From Sinotaia quadrata (Eukaryota; Mollusca; Gastropoda; Architaenioglossa; Viviparidae): DNA of 64,000 nt. Positions within the stretch are counted from its first letter, which is position 1. Every line of letters begins with the position of its first letter. The stretch is from NCBI GenBank assembly GCA_028829895.1, contig CM054181.1:114629360-114693359 (forward strand), written 5' to 3'. Made by a program: the position numbers and the translations under genes. Below the pieces are notes generated by a model that did no database searches, had not been told where the DNA came from, and worked only from the letters and a program-made list of their open reading frames with translations. This document shows positions 1 through 12,470 of this stretch, one piece after another.

Positions 1-297
1 TAGCTTATTCTTTTTCTCATGAATTTACTATCATCCCTCATCAGCATATGCTTACTTTTATTTTTGTAATTAATTAATGTAACTTTTAGCAAGTATTAAT
101 TAGTAAACTGTTTAAATTTGTTAAGAATAAATTTAATTTATAAGACTTAATACATTATCATGGAATAAGTGAAATGTAACAAGGTTTATTCTTTGAATAA
201 AATAAACTGTTGAAAATGCTTACATTTTGAATAAAATTAATAAAAATAATAGTATTTAACTATTCAATTTAAATTAATTATCGAAAATTGTCAAAAG

Positions 298-3200
298 GCC
301 ATTTGAAAGGACAGCTCTGGACAATGACAAGATTTTCTCTATCCTGAAAACATTTGATTATTTTGCTGACCACATACCTAACAGCATCTTGAAAGAGCTT
401 TGTGTTATTGCACAGATGGAGTGCTGGAAGGAAAGTGACTTTACAGGTGTGTGTCTGTCATTTTTCTCCACGTTATTATTTTCTTGGCAAAATATTGTCT
501 GTGTATGTAATATATGTATATAAATATGTGTTTATTTATTTTAAATAGTAGCAGCACTGTTCATTTTGTACATATATTTACAGTGGTATGTCAAAAACCT
601 ATACATGTTTAAAATTAACGGATAACCCAGGAATAGTCATTTAATTATTAATTAAATACATGTATATGTTTACTTTATTTTTATAATTAATTCATATATT
701 TCCTTTCCTTTGAGAGATTCATTAAATGCATTTCTTTTTATTTTGTTTCTTGTGTGTGTGTATATGTGTGTGTCCTTGCATGCATGTTTGTATGTGTGTG
801 TATGTGTGTGTGTGTATGTGCATGTATGTGTGCACTGCAGTGTTTGGCAATACAGGTCTACACATGTTGCTAAAGGGAAAAGTAGCTCCCTTGACTGAAC
901 CTTATGTTTACACTGGTCTTGAGGATGATGAAATTGATCTGCGCTCACCTACCCCAGTACTTGAGAAAACAGAATTTTTTGTAAGTTAGGTAAAATCTGC
1001 TATTGCTATGAATTTAATTAAAGCAGTATTGTATCAAGGGATTGTTTGTAATGATGTTAATATTTTACTTTTTTACATTTTATTATGAATTTAATTACTA
1101 GCACATTATTTATTCCATACTTCTTTTAGATAATTAACTTAGATGTCAAAACTTAGTTGAAATTATCATTTTGTTGTAGTTTTGTCAGAAAGTTTAAAAT
1201 TGCATAGTGCATTTATTACAGTTTCTTTGGGTACATAATAAAATATTAGATAGATTTTTTAAAAGAGATTTGTATCAATTTATGAGCAATCCATTGGCCA
1301 TAAAGGACCAGCCTTTATATACTTGTGTATATTTAAATAACATAATGCTTTTCTTCTTATGTTTGTTAATTGTATGCTTCAGGGGGAAAAACTGTTATTA
1401 CAGTAAATACTTGGATAATATTTCAGTATAAAAAATTAGTGTACACTCAGATGTTTCAGTACTGCACTTGGCAATAATATAAGATTTATCTGTAGGCATT
1501 GCAGACAACATACTTTTTGCAAGTGAGTTTACCATTCAGCATTATATACGTACAATAAAAAATATTGCAGGCATTGTATATCGATCTTTTGCATTGTATA
1601 TCGTATCACTTATAAAAATATTTGATGTATTATGACATTATACAACCAACATCAGATTGAAGGGAAAAAAATTATAAGGTGGAAATGTTGAATAGAAGAG
1701 TGTGCATCTCCTTAGTGATTTTTAATTGTTGTTGTTTGTCACTCATTGCTCCTGACTTACATACAAATCTGTTTATGTGAAACTTAATGGAGCGGATGTC
1801 TTTTGTGAATTAGTTGTATTTCTACATAATTATTGTTTGATTTCAGCTACAAGCTGGGGATTGCTTTGGAACACTGCAGAAGCTTCAAAATAAAGAGGTC
1901 ATCACCAGGTAATTACACAGCGGCAATAATTGTATGGATTCAATTATTGTGCAGATTCATAAACCATTTGAATGCAATAATTGGAGCTGGTAAGAGACAT
2001 AATAAGCTCTTTACTATTGATTTATGTTAACCAAATATGCTTTTTCCAAAAATAATTAGTGTTATAGTTCTGAAAGATTATTCTTTTAAGAACAAAAAAC
2101 CCCAAATCTGAGTAATTAAAATTAAATACAACATTTTAAAAATATAAATAAATTAAAAATGGAGTTGTAGTACCATTTTATGTAAATATTAATATTGGCA
2201 ACATAGTATGTGATACTTATTTAGTTGTTCACCTCAGCTTGCACCTCCAACCATGCTGAAATCAATTTCCATTTTGCATGGATTTCTTGGCTTTTTTATA
2301 GCCTATGGCTTTCATATTTCATTTCAAATTTTTATAGCCTATGGCTTTCATATTAATTACTGTAGTCAATGGACTTCCAATACATTTCTATAATGAATGA
2401 CATTCGTGTAATTTCTTTAAAGCAGGGTTTCTCAACCAGAGTTCTGTGAGAGGTTGCATAGGGTTCCCCGAGCAATTATGATTGAAATAAGCATCATAGA
2501 TAATAGTAATTTTTATGCAGAGGTTCCCGGAGGCCTGATAATTATTTCAAGGTTTCTTCCAGGCTAAAAAGGTTGAGAGGCTTCTTCAAATGTTATATTT
2601 GGGTGTAAATAACAGTTAACCTCTTGTAAGCATTTATACTTTAATATCTTATATGTCCTTGCTTTCAAGGGAGCTTGCTCTCTGATTTCTTGATCAATCT
2701 GTTTCTGACTATCTTCTATTCCCATACTATATGTCCTTCATGTAAATTCTCAAACAGCATGAACTTTGTATCCCTTATTTAAATTTCCTTACAGTTTGAT
2801 CTCCATGTAAATTCTCAAACAGCATGAACTTTGTATCCTTTATTTAAATTTCCTTACTGTTTGATCTCCATGTTAATTCCTATAGTGCATTGATTTAGTG
2901 GTTTCATTTTAGTTCAATACTTTGTGATCTTTTCATAATGTGTGGATTCTGTAGCCTTCCTGTAAATGGCAATACTGTGTACTTTGTGACCTTCATAAAA
3001 ATTCCAATACTGCATGTATGTTGTATAATTCCCAGAGTATATGGACTTTAAGGTCTAATTATTGGACAGTTTTGAGTTCTTAAACTGGCTGTTCAATTAC
3101 TAAGTCCATTACAGAACTTATCTTGTTTAGTATTTTAAATTCCCTTCCACAGAGATAAGCATAACATTACAGGACTAAAGTATTACTTTCTAAATTTGGA

Positions 3201-6200
3201 TTTTATTTTATTGATGTTGTATTTCAACGTTTCATGTGTCATACTGAGTACAGTCAGCACGTAAATTTAACTTCTTTTTTTTTTTAAAGTGACTATGAGT
3301 TCAGTGTGTCCAATGATTCTTGTGAAAATTCTTGACACTAGTATTATATATATATGTGTATGCATGCCACATAAGTGACTGCATATACAGGTTTACATAT
3401 TTACTCATTACAATGAGTGTACTAAGTGACATACCAGCAAAATCAACAAAACAATTATGGATCCTGGCTTATCAAAGTGTGTACATCTGGCAAAAATATT
3501 GTTTGCAGTTCACTGATTACACCCATTCATACAATAACTATTTCAAGAAAAGAATTGTAAATTTGTTTTGTTTGTTTTAGGTTTTATTTTTTAAATTTAA
3601 AAACTAAGAGCAGCTTAGGAATGGATCATTTTAGATCTAAAATACTGATGACCATGGAATTTTGCAACAATCTAATACACTGTAAGTGTATATATTCTTT
3701 CAAAAATAAGGACATTATTATTTTTTTAATGTAATCCCATTTGTGCAATATGTTTGATATTTTAATTTGCAGGTCTTTCCATTCCATTTTAATCTGGTTA
3801 CCAAAGTAACCTCAAAGGTTAAAACAATAAATTTAACCCGCCATGTTTTATATTATTTCCCACTTCCAGTTTAGTACATTTAATTTGTTAATCAATTATT
3901 TATTGGTCATTCTCAGGTGGCTGAGTGTCAAAACTCTTGAACCAAATTGTGAATTTCTGAAGATTTCTGTCTCTGATTATAACAGAGTCATAGAGGTATG
4001 GCATTCATTTGGTTTATCATATATTTATTTTTATTAATAAAAGTTACATTACAGTAATTAATCTAATATCAACTTTAATAAATAAAATTAAGTATATTTT
4101 ACAAGAAAATTCTCCTGGAGTCAATCATATATTGTCTTTTGGTCTTGGTGTGGTTGAAACTGCTGACAGTTTCAAATGTAGACAATAAAGTAAAACCCTC
4201 CCCCAATCGCAACCAAAGTCTTTACTTTTTCTTTGTAGCAAATCCAGCATCGAGAGCAAACAGAGAAGCTGAATTTGCTGTTGTCCTGCCCACAGTACCG
4301 AATGTGGCCTCGACAGCCTCTGCTACAAGTTGCGACTGTCATCGAGTGGATCTCGTATCCCCCAAATACAGGCAAGGGAGATCTATAGAAACTGTTTTTC
4401 ATGTTTAAAAGAAATTTTCTTATCAAATCAAACTGCATGAACAGAAATAAAACTCTGTCCACTAGATGGAATGATTTTATATAAATAAGTTAAAATTAAA
4501 GTTATAGATGAAACAATAAATAGAAATAGCAAGAAGATAAATTTGATAAAGGAAAGGTTTATAATATGAATTTAGAATGATTTAGTATATGTTGGATTTG
4601 TTGGGCAAGTAAAGGTGGTATTTAAATTTAATAAATGAAAGATGGGTTTCCATGAATGTTGAATGAATTGGTATTTAGTACTGTTGGACAAATAATAATG
4701 GATGGTGTTTATATTTGACCAAAGAAAGATGGGTTTATATGAATGTAGAATGAATTAGTATTTGTAAAGTTGGAAAGTAATAGCAGAAGATTTGTAAATG
4801 TGATGAACGAAGTGCAGAATAATTTATTACACCTTGATTGATGGACAGACCAGTGAAGTCAATTTGCTTTATAGAAGAAAATAAATGTGCATTGTATCTA
4901 GGACTAATTCATGCATACAAATACACAACTTTAGTCCAATGAGTTTTCAGAGATTTAAATAGTTACTCCCTAATTAATATTTGGCTTAGGATTTTTCACA
5001 TTGATATATTAAGTAAATAATAAGATGACATGCTTTTGACAATGCCTTTATTCTCCATGTCAATTATCTGTCTTTGATATTCTTTGAAAAAGAGTCAGCA
5101 AACAAGAGATGGTAAAAATCTCAAAACCAAATTCATTCTCACCATAAAAAAAAATGCACAACAAATTTCTGAAAGAAGTTAAATACACTTGTGTTAAAAG
5201 TGGTCTTCATATGCCACTGTCATTTCTCTGATATAATTCAAAGTGTTCCCATTCAAGGAACTCTAGCCTTTAAGTCTCATATAAGAAATAAACAGTTTCT
5301 TTCCCCCCCCCCCCCACATGCACAAGGTGTGACCTGTTTCACCCCCTTCCACGTCAGCCCTCCACTCAGACGTGCGGCAATTTCTGTGGGGCTCCCCCAG
5401 AACAGCCCAAGACTGAGGACATCATGAAGATGAAAGGTCTATTGTGGTTTCTGGGGGAGTGAGCGAAACACCCCCCCCACACACTTTTGCTTATTTCATC
5501 TCAAATATGCTCTCCAAATTCTCTTATTTTAGTTTTTAACTAAAAGAAATGTAAGTATGGATATTGGTTTTCTTTCCTAAACAAGTGATTATGAGTGAGG
5601 GTTACAAGGCACCATACATTGCATTCATCAAGTCGGGGGAGTGTCACGTGCTTCGCCAAGTGGATGTTCTGCATACCCTCAGAAATGGTCAAAAAGTAGG
5701 TAAAATTCTTTGTAATATTTTTATAAAAATAACAATATTAACTGTTAAAAGTTTTCTAAATTAGGATTTGCATGAGAGAAAAAAAAAGCAAGTGTTATGT
5801 TGATAGTCATATGATTTTTATTTGAACAGCCATGATATATAATTTTTGGTGACATATAGCAAGATATTATATGAGATAATCTGCTGAGAAAAGTTCCAAG
5901 AAGGCAGCAGTATTTTGTGTTTATTAACAATAAACTTTAAAAACAAAAAAACTAAAAAATCTAAACATATATACACATACTTGCAGTCTGATGTATGTCT
6001 TGGGTAAATTAAATTTAAAATCTTTCTATTAGGTGCCATTTAAAACTTATCCAATGAATTTACAATATGATTTAGTTTGTATCACAAATTCAGGGTTTTC
6101 AAATTGGTTGATTTTATATTTATTCATTTTATTTATTATGAGACGTTAATTTTTATGCTAGGCCATTTATACTTTTTATCCTTGAGTTTATGATTAGTAA

Positions 6201-6396
6201 TTCTAGTTTGTTTTTATCATAAAATCAACTAATGAGAAATCAGTGGCATCATAAATATCTGAATAAAATGTAAATGTCTCCTGGTTGACATCTCAGCATT
6301 TTCCATATTACAAATTAAGCATAAATCTTGTGTTTCATATTTTTATGTGTTTATTATTGTATGTTAGTGTGTATGTAAGAGTACATGTATATAAGG

Positions 6397-6437
<41 letters not shown>

Positions 6438-8540
6438 TATAAGTGAGTGCATATTTTTACATCTTTCTTCATATATATATATATTGGTTAGATTTGTTGT
6501 TGGCCGCTATCATGTCATTGGTCAATTATAACTGGCCAGCCGCCTAGAACTGGTTAGTGTCACTGGTTGAGCTGTAAAATTACTAATAGGCTCAGCAGCT
6601 TGGCTTGCTCACTTCAATGAAACTTTGGCTATTGAAGTCATAGAGCATGACACTGGTGTCACTGAATTATAATATCAATCAGTGGCTATTGAAGTCATAG
6701 AGCATGACACTGGTGTCACTGAATTATAATATCAATCAGTGGCTATTGAAGTCACAGAGCACGACACTGGTGCCACTGAATTATAATATCACTTCAGGCG
6801 ATTGTTTAGCTCTGGTATTTGGAGAATTCTGTCTTCCTTACCTATTATTCTTAACATGCAGTACACTGAGTCTCCTTTCAACTCTTGCTACATTAAATAT
6901 TAGCAGCAAAATTATAATAATTATCTCATAACCATGTGCAGGTAACTTTGCTTTGTCACAGTTACCATCTATTGATAATTTTTTTAAATATATATAGTTG
7001 TGGTATGAACCAAGGTAAAGCAGTATCCCTGGTGCCAAATATACCTGTGAGATGGTAAAGAAATATATCATGGTCAACAGTGTCATAGGCTGCAAATAGT
7101 ATAGAAGTCTGAAATCTTTCCATCATCAAGAAAGTCACTAACCAATAATGAAGGGCATAAATATTACTTAAAAAGCTGCACTATTAAAGATACCATGTTC
7201 AACATTGATGAAGCTTGATATCTTTCTATTCAAACCTCACCAAAATGTGGAACATACTGACCATCAGAAGAATCAGTTGCCATCAAATGTGACAATGAAT
7301 GTATTTTGATGACAGTGTGAAATGTGACAATAGTAGATGATTGCAGAAGGAAGATGCAGAAGCTGTTGAAACTACTGCAATAATCAGTCTCACTGAAACC
7401 AAAATTTTTCTGTGATAGTGTATTGAATGGTTTGAGATGCAGGATGAAGCAGACACAACACAAATGTTATTCTAATAAAAATGCATAACACAGCTTCCCA
7501 AAAGGCTAAAAGAATATAGAAAAGACAGAAAATATCTACATTGTTTAAAAAGTTATTGCATAAAGTACAGTGCACATATAAATAAAAGTTAAAGAACATA
7601 TTTAAAAATACAGATATTTTTTATGACCTGGAACCTAATGTCCATTCTTTATCTATCTATTCTCACATCTTGCATGGTTCTGGTCCAAACTCCTGATAGA
7701 TAACTGAAATTCTAATATACATTTATAGCTTGTCTCTTTCATTAAATAAAGATTGCCCAAAGCAAGACTACTTGGAAAAAACACATTGACTTATATTAAC
7801 TTCTATTGCATAGAAATCAAATGTGAAAATATTTAAAAGCATTACAAGAGTCAGAAATTTAAATTTAAAATATACATATACACACTTATCATATTAGGAA
7901 TTAGACAAATATTTTCATTTTAGTTTTTAACATACTGCAAAGAATGCAGGAATTTCAAGGAAACAGCATTTAAATGTTTCTTGATGTAAAAACATTTATT
8001 TAATTCTGTACTCTTATTTAATATATATATATCGTGTTTTAAAAAAATGTTTTACAGGAAAAACGGACAAAACAAGTAGTAATGGGAAAGATGGGGCCTT
8101 CAGATTCTTTTGCCGAGCTCAGTTTATTACTCGATGAGCCAATCACATGTTCTGTCATCACAGCAACAGACATTGAGATGGGCATTGTTAGACCTGAATG
8201 CCTTACAAGTAAGCTTACATTACTTGAAAGTTTTCTTATCAAAATCTGTTATTGCTTTAGCAATATTTCTAGTATAATTCCTTTAAAATCTGTGGAAAAA
8301 TATAAACAGGCTGATAGTTCAAAGGGCAAAGGCTTAAATCACTGCACGATGGGGAAGCCAATCACACATTGGTGACCTTGGAATTCAGGTAAATTTAATC
8401 TCATTTTATTGTTGCAACTATAGGAAACAACCTCAATTTATGTGACCTTGGGATTCTGAGTATAGTCACAAGTTAGGATTGTTGATTATGGAATTCAAGA
8501 TATAATTTATAGTGTGCTTTTTAGCTGATATAACAACAAC

Positions 8541-8571
<31 letters not shown>

Positions 8572-10172
8572 ATTTATTTGAGCTGAGTGGGCAGGGGTTG
8601 ATGAACATTCTCAGTGACTAAAGCAGAGTTGAGCCCAAGACCTTCTGTATTGAGGATCAGCACTTTCTCTTGCCCCACCAAGCTTCCCTATAAGTTATGG
8701 TTCCAGTTAGAATAAGAATTATCAGTTGTCACACAAAACTCATCAAATAATCAGTATCATTCAATTTAAATAATTTTTTTTCAGGAAACAAAAATAAATT
8801 GTATATTGATAGTATTCATTAGGTACTTGTGCAAATTAATATTAATTATTTACTAATTAACATTAATTCAGGATAATGAACACAATTCATTCTTCCTTCA
8901 GAACTAGATGAAGTAACGATACAACTTTTCAAGCAGTCCAACACTCATACATTTGGAAATCTTTCAAAGGTAAGATTTGTTTTTTTAAAAGTAAATCTAT
9001 CTAAACATTTTGTGCATGTGGTTTAATTTGTAAATGTATGATTATGTGTGAGAGTCTTGTTTGTCATCTCATAATTAAAACCAAGAGATAATCACTCCGT
9101 GTATAATTTATGTGTGTGTATATGTGTGTGCGTGTGCCTCTTGCTGGTCTCATTTCATCATTAAAACCCCAAGGTAATCAACAAGAGTAAAATTTGAGTG
9201 TATGTTTGTGAGGATTATTGTTCGTTCTTTTTCATCATTGAAACCCCAAAAAGGTCACGAGTGTAATTTATGTATGGGGTTCTCGTTTCATCATTACAAC
9301 TAAAAGACAGAATTTATACTCTCATACTGTTTCTATTGAAAAAATACATTAAAAAGTAAAACAGTAAAAAAATCTCCTACTTAGTTATCAGTATTTAATG
9401 TTTGAAAATAAAGGAACTTCGGATAATTAAATAGATAGAAGAGTACAATGTTAACTGAATCTATAAATGTGGTTTATAACAGAATTGAAATAATCAACAC
9501 AACTGACCTATTGGGTATTGTTAATATCTCCCTCATAACTCTAAAAACTAAGCCTACTTCAACTATTCTTTAAGTATACCAACTGTTGTCCATACTATAA
9601 ACTATACTTCTTACCCTACAGCTCTACTTCACACCCTAAGACTATTCTTCATAACCTAAATGTCACACCCTACAGCAGTATCCCATACCTGATAACAGTA
9701 GTTCATATTCATATATCATACCAACAAAATTGTACTTAACAACCTAAATATGATAGACCTAGATGTTATAATGTTTCAGCAGTCAACAGTAGGAAATAAC
9801 TAAGATTATTTCTCATACCTAGTTGATCATGTGCTCATACTTGTGCAAGGATGTAAACTACAAAAGAACTGGGGCTATTTCTCGTATCTAGTTCATAATG
9901 TGCCAATTCTTGCACATGGGTGTAAAACTAAGAAATAACTTGTTATAAACAACTTAACAAGTTATAAAAATGTCTCCTTAACATGAACCTAATAGTAAAT
10001 AACTTACACCTAAAACTAACAGAATATTGTTTGACATCAACAGGAGGACATTCAAAATGAATACATCCAGCAAGAGCAGAAACGTGCCTGGAATGAGTTC
10101 AAGCATGGCATAGTTGTTGAGGCCATCAACGCCAATGGAATACGCCCAGGTTACGGAAAGTGGGCTAAGTGA
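298..10172 (+). CDS. CNBD1: CNBD1-like cyclic nucleotide-binding domain protein (3' part, nine exons)
   Basis: Exons: 298-446, 841-980, 1847-1908, 3917-3995, 4239-4371, 5586-5695, 8058-8208, 8902-8969, 10044-10172 (TGA). All join in phase and give 339 visible residues ending GYGKWAK; the 5' exons lie outside the window. Visible residues 1-143 form one degenerate cNMP-type fold (PFERT start, VFGNTGLHMLLKG, AGDCFGTLQKL). Residues about 170-290 form a second (YIAFIKSGECHVLRQ, GPSDSFAELSLLLDEPITCS). In the second phosphate-binding cassette the usual F-G-E-L is F-A-E-L (242-245) and the expected P-R pair is P-I (252-253), so the phosphate-clamping Arg is missing and canonical cAMP/cGMP binding is doubtful. 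The C-terminus is a charged helix (IQNEYIQQEQKRAW). The fifth exon ends in a GC donor. The family call rests on remembered similarity to CNBD1; CNBD2 is the alternative. In other animals the CNBD family is linked with testis and cilia, but nothing here shows function. Confidence 0.8.
751..840 (+). repeat. TG/TATG microsatellite running into a splice acceptor
   Basis: A GT-rich run with interspersed TATG and CATG occupies the last 90 bases of an intron and ends directly at the acceptor CACTGCAG before the exon starting at 841. It stands where a pyrimidine tract would normally be. The short Cys-rich and His-rich frames read through it are artefacts of the repeat. Confidence 0.75.
2423..2584. 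mobile_element. hAT-like MITE, degenerate
   Basis: It begins CAGGGTTTCTCAACC and ends with GGTTGAGAGGCT, an imperfect inverted terminal pair of hAT style. It is flanked by similar octamers (TCTTTAAA on the left, TCTTCAAA on the right) that look like an eroded 8-bp target duplication. No coding capacity. It lies in the third intron of the CNBD1-like gene. Confidence 0.5.
2740..2870. repeat. 65-bp tandem duplication
   Basis: Two nearly identical 65-bp units lie side by side; each begins ATGTAAATTCTCAAACAGCA and ends TTTGATCTCC. They differ at only a couple of positions, so the duplication is recent. Intronic. Confidence 0.85.
4555..4795. repeat. Degenerate tandem repeat of about 100 bp, about 2.5 copies
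   Basis: The phrases AAAGATGGGTTT, GAATGTTGAATGAATT and AGTATTTGTA recur with a period near 100 bp across the intron. The copies are diverged. Confidence 0.5.
5326..5439 (+). repeat. Dispersed GC-rich repeat, copy A
   Basis: This copy runs from GGTGTGACCTGTTTCACCC to ATCATGAAGATGAAAGGTC. A diverged copy lies in inverted orientation at 46284-46409. It is clearly GC-richer than its surroundings and is preceded by a C homopolymer (about 5303-5315). Family not recognised. Confidence 0.7.
6404..6434. repeat. (GT)n microsatellite
   Basis: A clean run of about 15 GT units in the long intron between the exons ending at 5695 and starting at 8058. Confidence 0.85.
6626..6793. repeat. 57-bp tandem repeat, about three copies
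   Basis: Units start at 6626, 6683 and 6740 with TGGCTATTGAAGTCA and end AATTATAATATCA. The first two are almost identical and the third has a few substitutions. Confidence 0.85.
8531..8690 (-). mobile_element. tRNA-derived SINE fragment with (ATT)n tail
   Basis: Read on the minus strand, a segment with a B-box-like phrase (GGTCTTGGGCTCAACTC) is followed by a short unique body and then an (ATT)n run that appears on the plus strand as (AAT)n at 8543-8568. A tRNA-like head plus trinucleotide tail is SINE architecture. The A box is weak and the family is not identified. Confidence 0.45.
9040..9305. repeat. Degenerate tandem repeat of about 90 bp
   Basis: The phrase TCATCATTAAAACCCCAA recurs in variant form, together with GTGTAATTTATGTGTG-like segments, at roughly 60-90 bp intervals about four times, just downstream of the exon ending at 8969. 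Confidence 0.5.
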
Positions 10173-10444
10173 AAAATCTGTTACCTTAAACACGTTGCCA
10201 AAAGTTTGAGATAGGATCACATTCATTGTGGTGCAATGGCTAAGCAGTTACTGAAAGCAGCCAAGTTATTAAATGCAAGTACAGAACTGATAGATGGAAT
10301 CAAGTTAACTGAATGAAACCCGAAAGAGACCCCTGTCTCTCAATGAATATATTTGTGAATGTCATCAGAGCCATTAGCTCAAACACATGCTAGAGGAATA
10401 AGCTAAAGAGTCAGTTGCATCTGTAGTTAGCATAACAATTTGAA

Positions 10445-10450
10445 AATAAA
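10445..10450 (+). terminator. Candidate polyadenylation signal of the CNBD1-like gene
   Basis: AATAAA lies about 270 bases after the stop codon. Further AATAAA motifs occur near 10740-10765, so the real 3' end is uncertain. Confidence 0.4.
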
Positions 10451-10831
10451 TATTAAATATAAAAAAAGTGTGGTTTGCTTTTCTCATACATTGACTTTTA
10501 TTGACACAATGACAGATAAATACCAAAAATAGCTGTTGCATTATATTATTTGAGTTCAAGAAATAATATCAGAGTTGTTTAGTATTTAATTTAACATATT
10601 ATATAAAATTATATATTTGAAACTGTTATTTTATATCATTTAAACAGGAAATTCTCTCAAAATTTTAAGTGTCTATACTGTACTTGAATATGATGTAAAT
10701 ATTTCATTCTCCAAATTTGAAAGTATTTGTTTTACAGAAATAAATTTTTTAAAAGGGGAAATAAATGTGTTTATTTGTATTATTACTTCAAATCTCTTAA
10801 AATCATTATTATGCCTATCTATTCACTAGAT

Positions 10832-11005
10832 CAGGGCGGTCCAATGTATTCAACTCTGAAGGTCACATAAACTCAAAATTTTAAGTTTGCAGGCCATTCA
10901 CGATTAAAAAATAATGTTAACTATATCATATAATTAAAGAAATATTTTTACTATGAGAGTAGGCCACAAAACAATTTTTTGCAGGACTGTAGTTGGACCA
11001 GGCTA
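10832..11005. mobile_element. hAT-like MITE, eroded
   Basis: It begins CAGGGCGGTCCAA and ends TTGGACCAGGCTA, an imperfect inverted pair, with an AT-rich non-coding body. Target duplication not clear. It lies between the convergent CNBD1-like and ACD-like 3' ends. Apart from this element, I see nothing gene-like in 10460-12470. Confidence 0.45.
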
Positions 11006-12179
11006 TACTAAATCATAGTCAAAATTACTGGCCAAAGGGAAATAACATATTTGGATCCATTTATGTTTTCAGCTGATAATATGATATTGAATGATTCTTC
11101 TTATAATAATAATATAAATAAATTAAAATATTTCAAAAACAGTCATTCCTTAGAGTTTGTGTAAAAAAGTGCACGTTCTTCAGAAAACTATAGTCAAGCA
11201 GGATTTAGCTTAATCATTATTGTGGTGTAATGCTCAATTAAGCTCTAGATTTTAAAATTTATATCTTGAAAATATATTCATCTCTATTAATTTCTGTGCT
11301 TGTTCGAGGTTTACCATGATCAAATTTTGTCAGATGAATGCAACAGTTTCAAAGAGTACCAAGATAGACCATATTTTAACTTAGATTACTTTTAACCCCT
11401 TACCTTCCAGTTTGTAAAGTGTTTACTTTCTTAGGAATATTTCTATACCAAGATTAATATTGCTTATATTAATTTTGAATTATTAGAGGGGTGTAAAAAT
11501 ATTTAAAACTGATACTAAACAAGCTGTGCCTAGTTTTTTAACATATTACTACAATTGTCATTTACAGACCATGTTTTGCCCACTTAAGAGTCCCAAGAAT
11601 TGTGCAAAATTCTCCTAATCCTTTGCTGTTCCCTATGTGTCTGTCATTTAGAGTGTCAACCTTAAGTTTCTCTATTAATGGCTATCTCCAGTCAAAGCAT
11701 GTGACCTCGTGTAACACTCTATCTTGTTGCAAATGTATTTCTATGGGAAGCATTATTTGCAATCACGCAGTCATTCAGAATTAATAACCTTCTGATTTAA
11801 ACAACACTAAAAATGACAAATGTGGTTATAAAATATAACCATGAGTTACAATACCTTACTAAATATAAGTTACAATATTATGTACCTGTGAAATATTTAT
11901 TTAATTTTATTATTAAAATGTACATATTGCTTCAAGTTCGTGGAATACTTCACTAATAATTACAATGTTATTAAATTCACTTTTGCTAACAAAATTTATT
12001 CATTAAACACACCATTCTCATAAACACTAAAGAGCATTTCTTAATTGGGCATTCACTCTAGGACGTTTTTCTTTTACAGTCACGGTAACAATATATAAAT
12101 TTATCTGAAAACATTAACTCATGCAATTTACCTGCTTTGCATCAACAAATTACAATTAAGACTGTAAATTAATATAATC

Positions 12180-12185
12180 TTTATT
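12180..12185 (-). terminator. Candidate polyadenylation signal of the ACD-like gene
   Basis: TTTATT on the plus strand, that is AATAAA on the coding strand, about 290 bases after the stop codon. Another lies near 11995-12000. Confidence 0.35.
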
Positions 12186-12470
12186 CTTACACACACAAAG
12201 TGTGCAAAACATTCACAGAAATATAAAATTTAAAAAATGAACCTTATATCAATAAGTACAATTACCAGTATAAATACTAAAGATTTCAGGTCCAAAACAA
12301 GCAGCATACATATATTTCTGAAGTCTTCTAAACAGACACTGTTAAATGCAGAGTCATGAATACAAGACTTGACACAATCTAACTATATTACATGCAACTG
12401 GGTGTTATTAATTCCTAGGCGGTGACTTTTTTTTTTCTCATTAAGAAAAGCTGCACCAATGTTGCAAACA

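Noticed and set aside
670..989. His/Thr- and Cys/Val-rich short frames
   Set aside because: Products of the TG/TATG microsatellite; the real exon is 841-980 in the frame that joins its neighbours.
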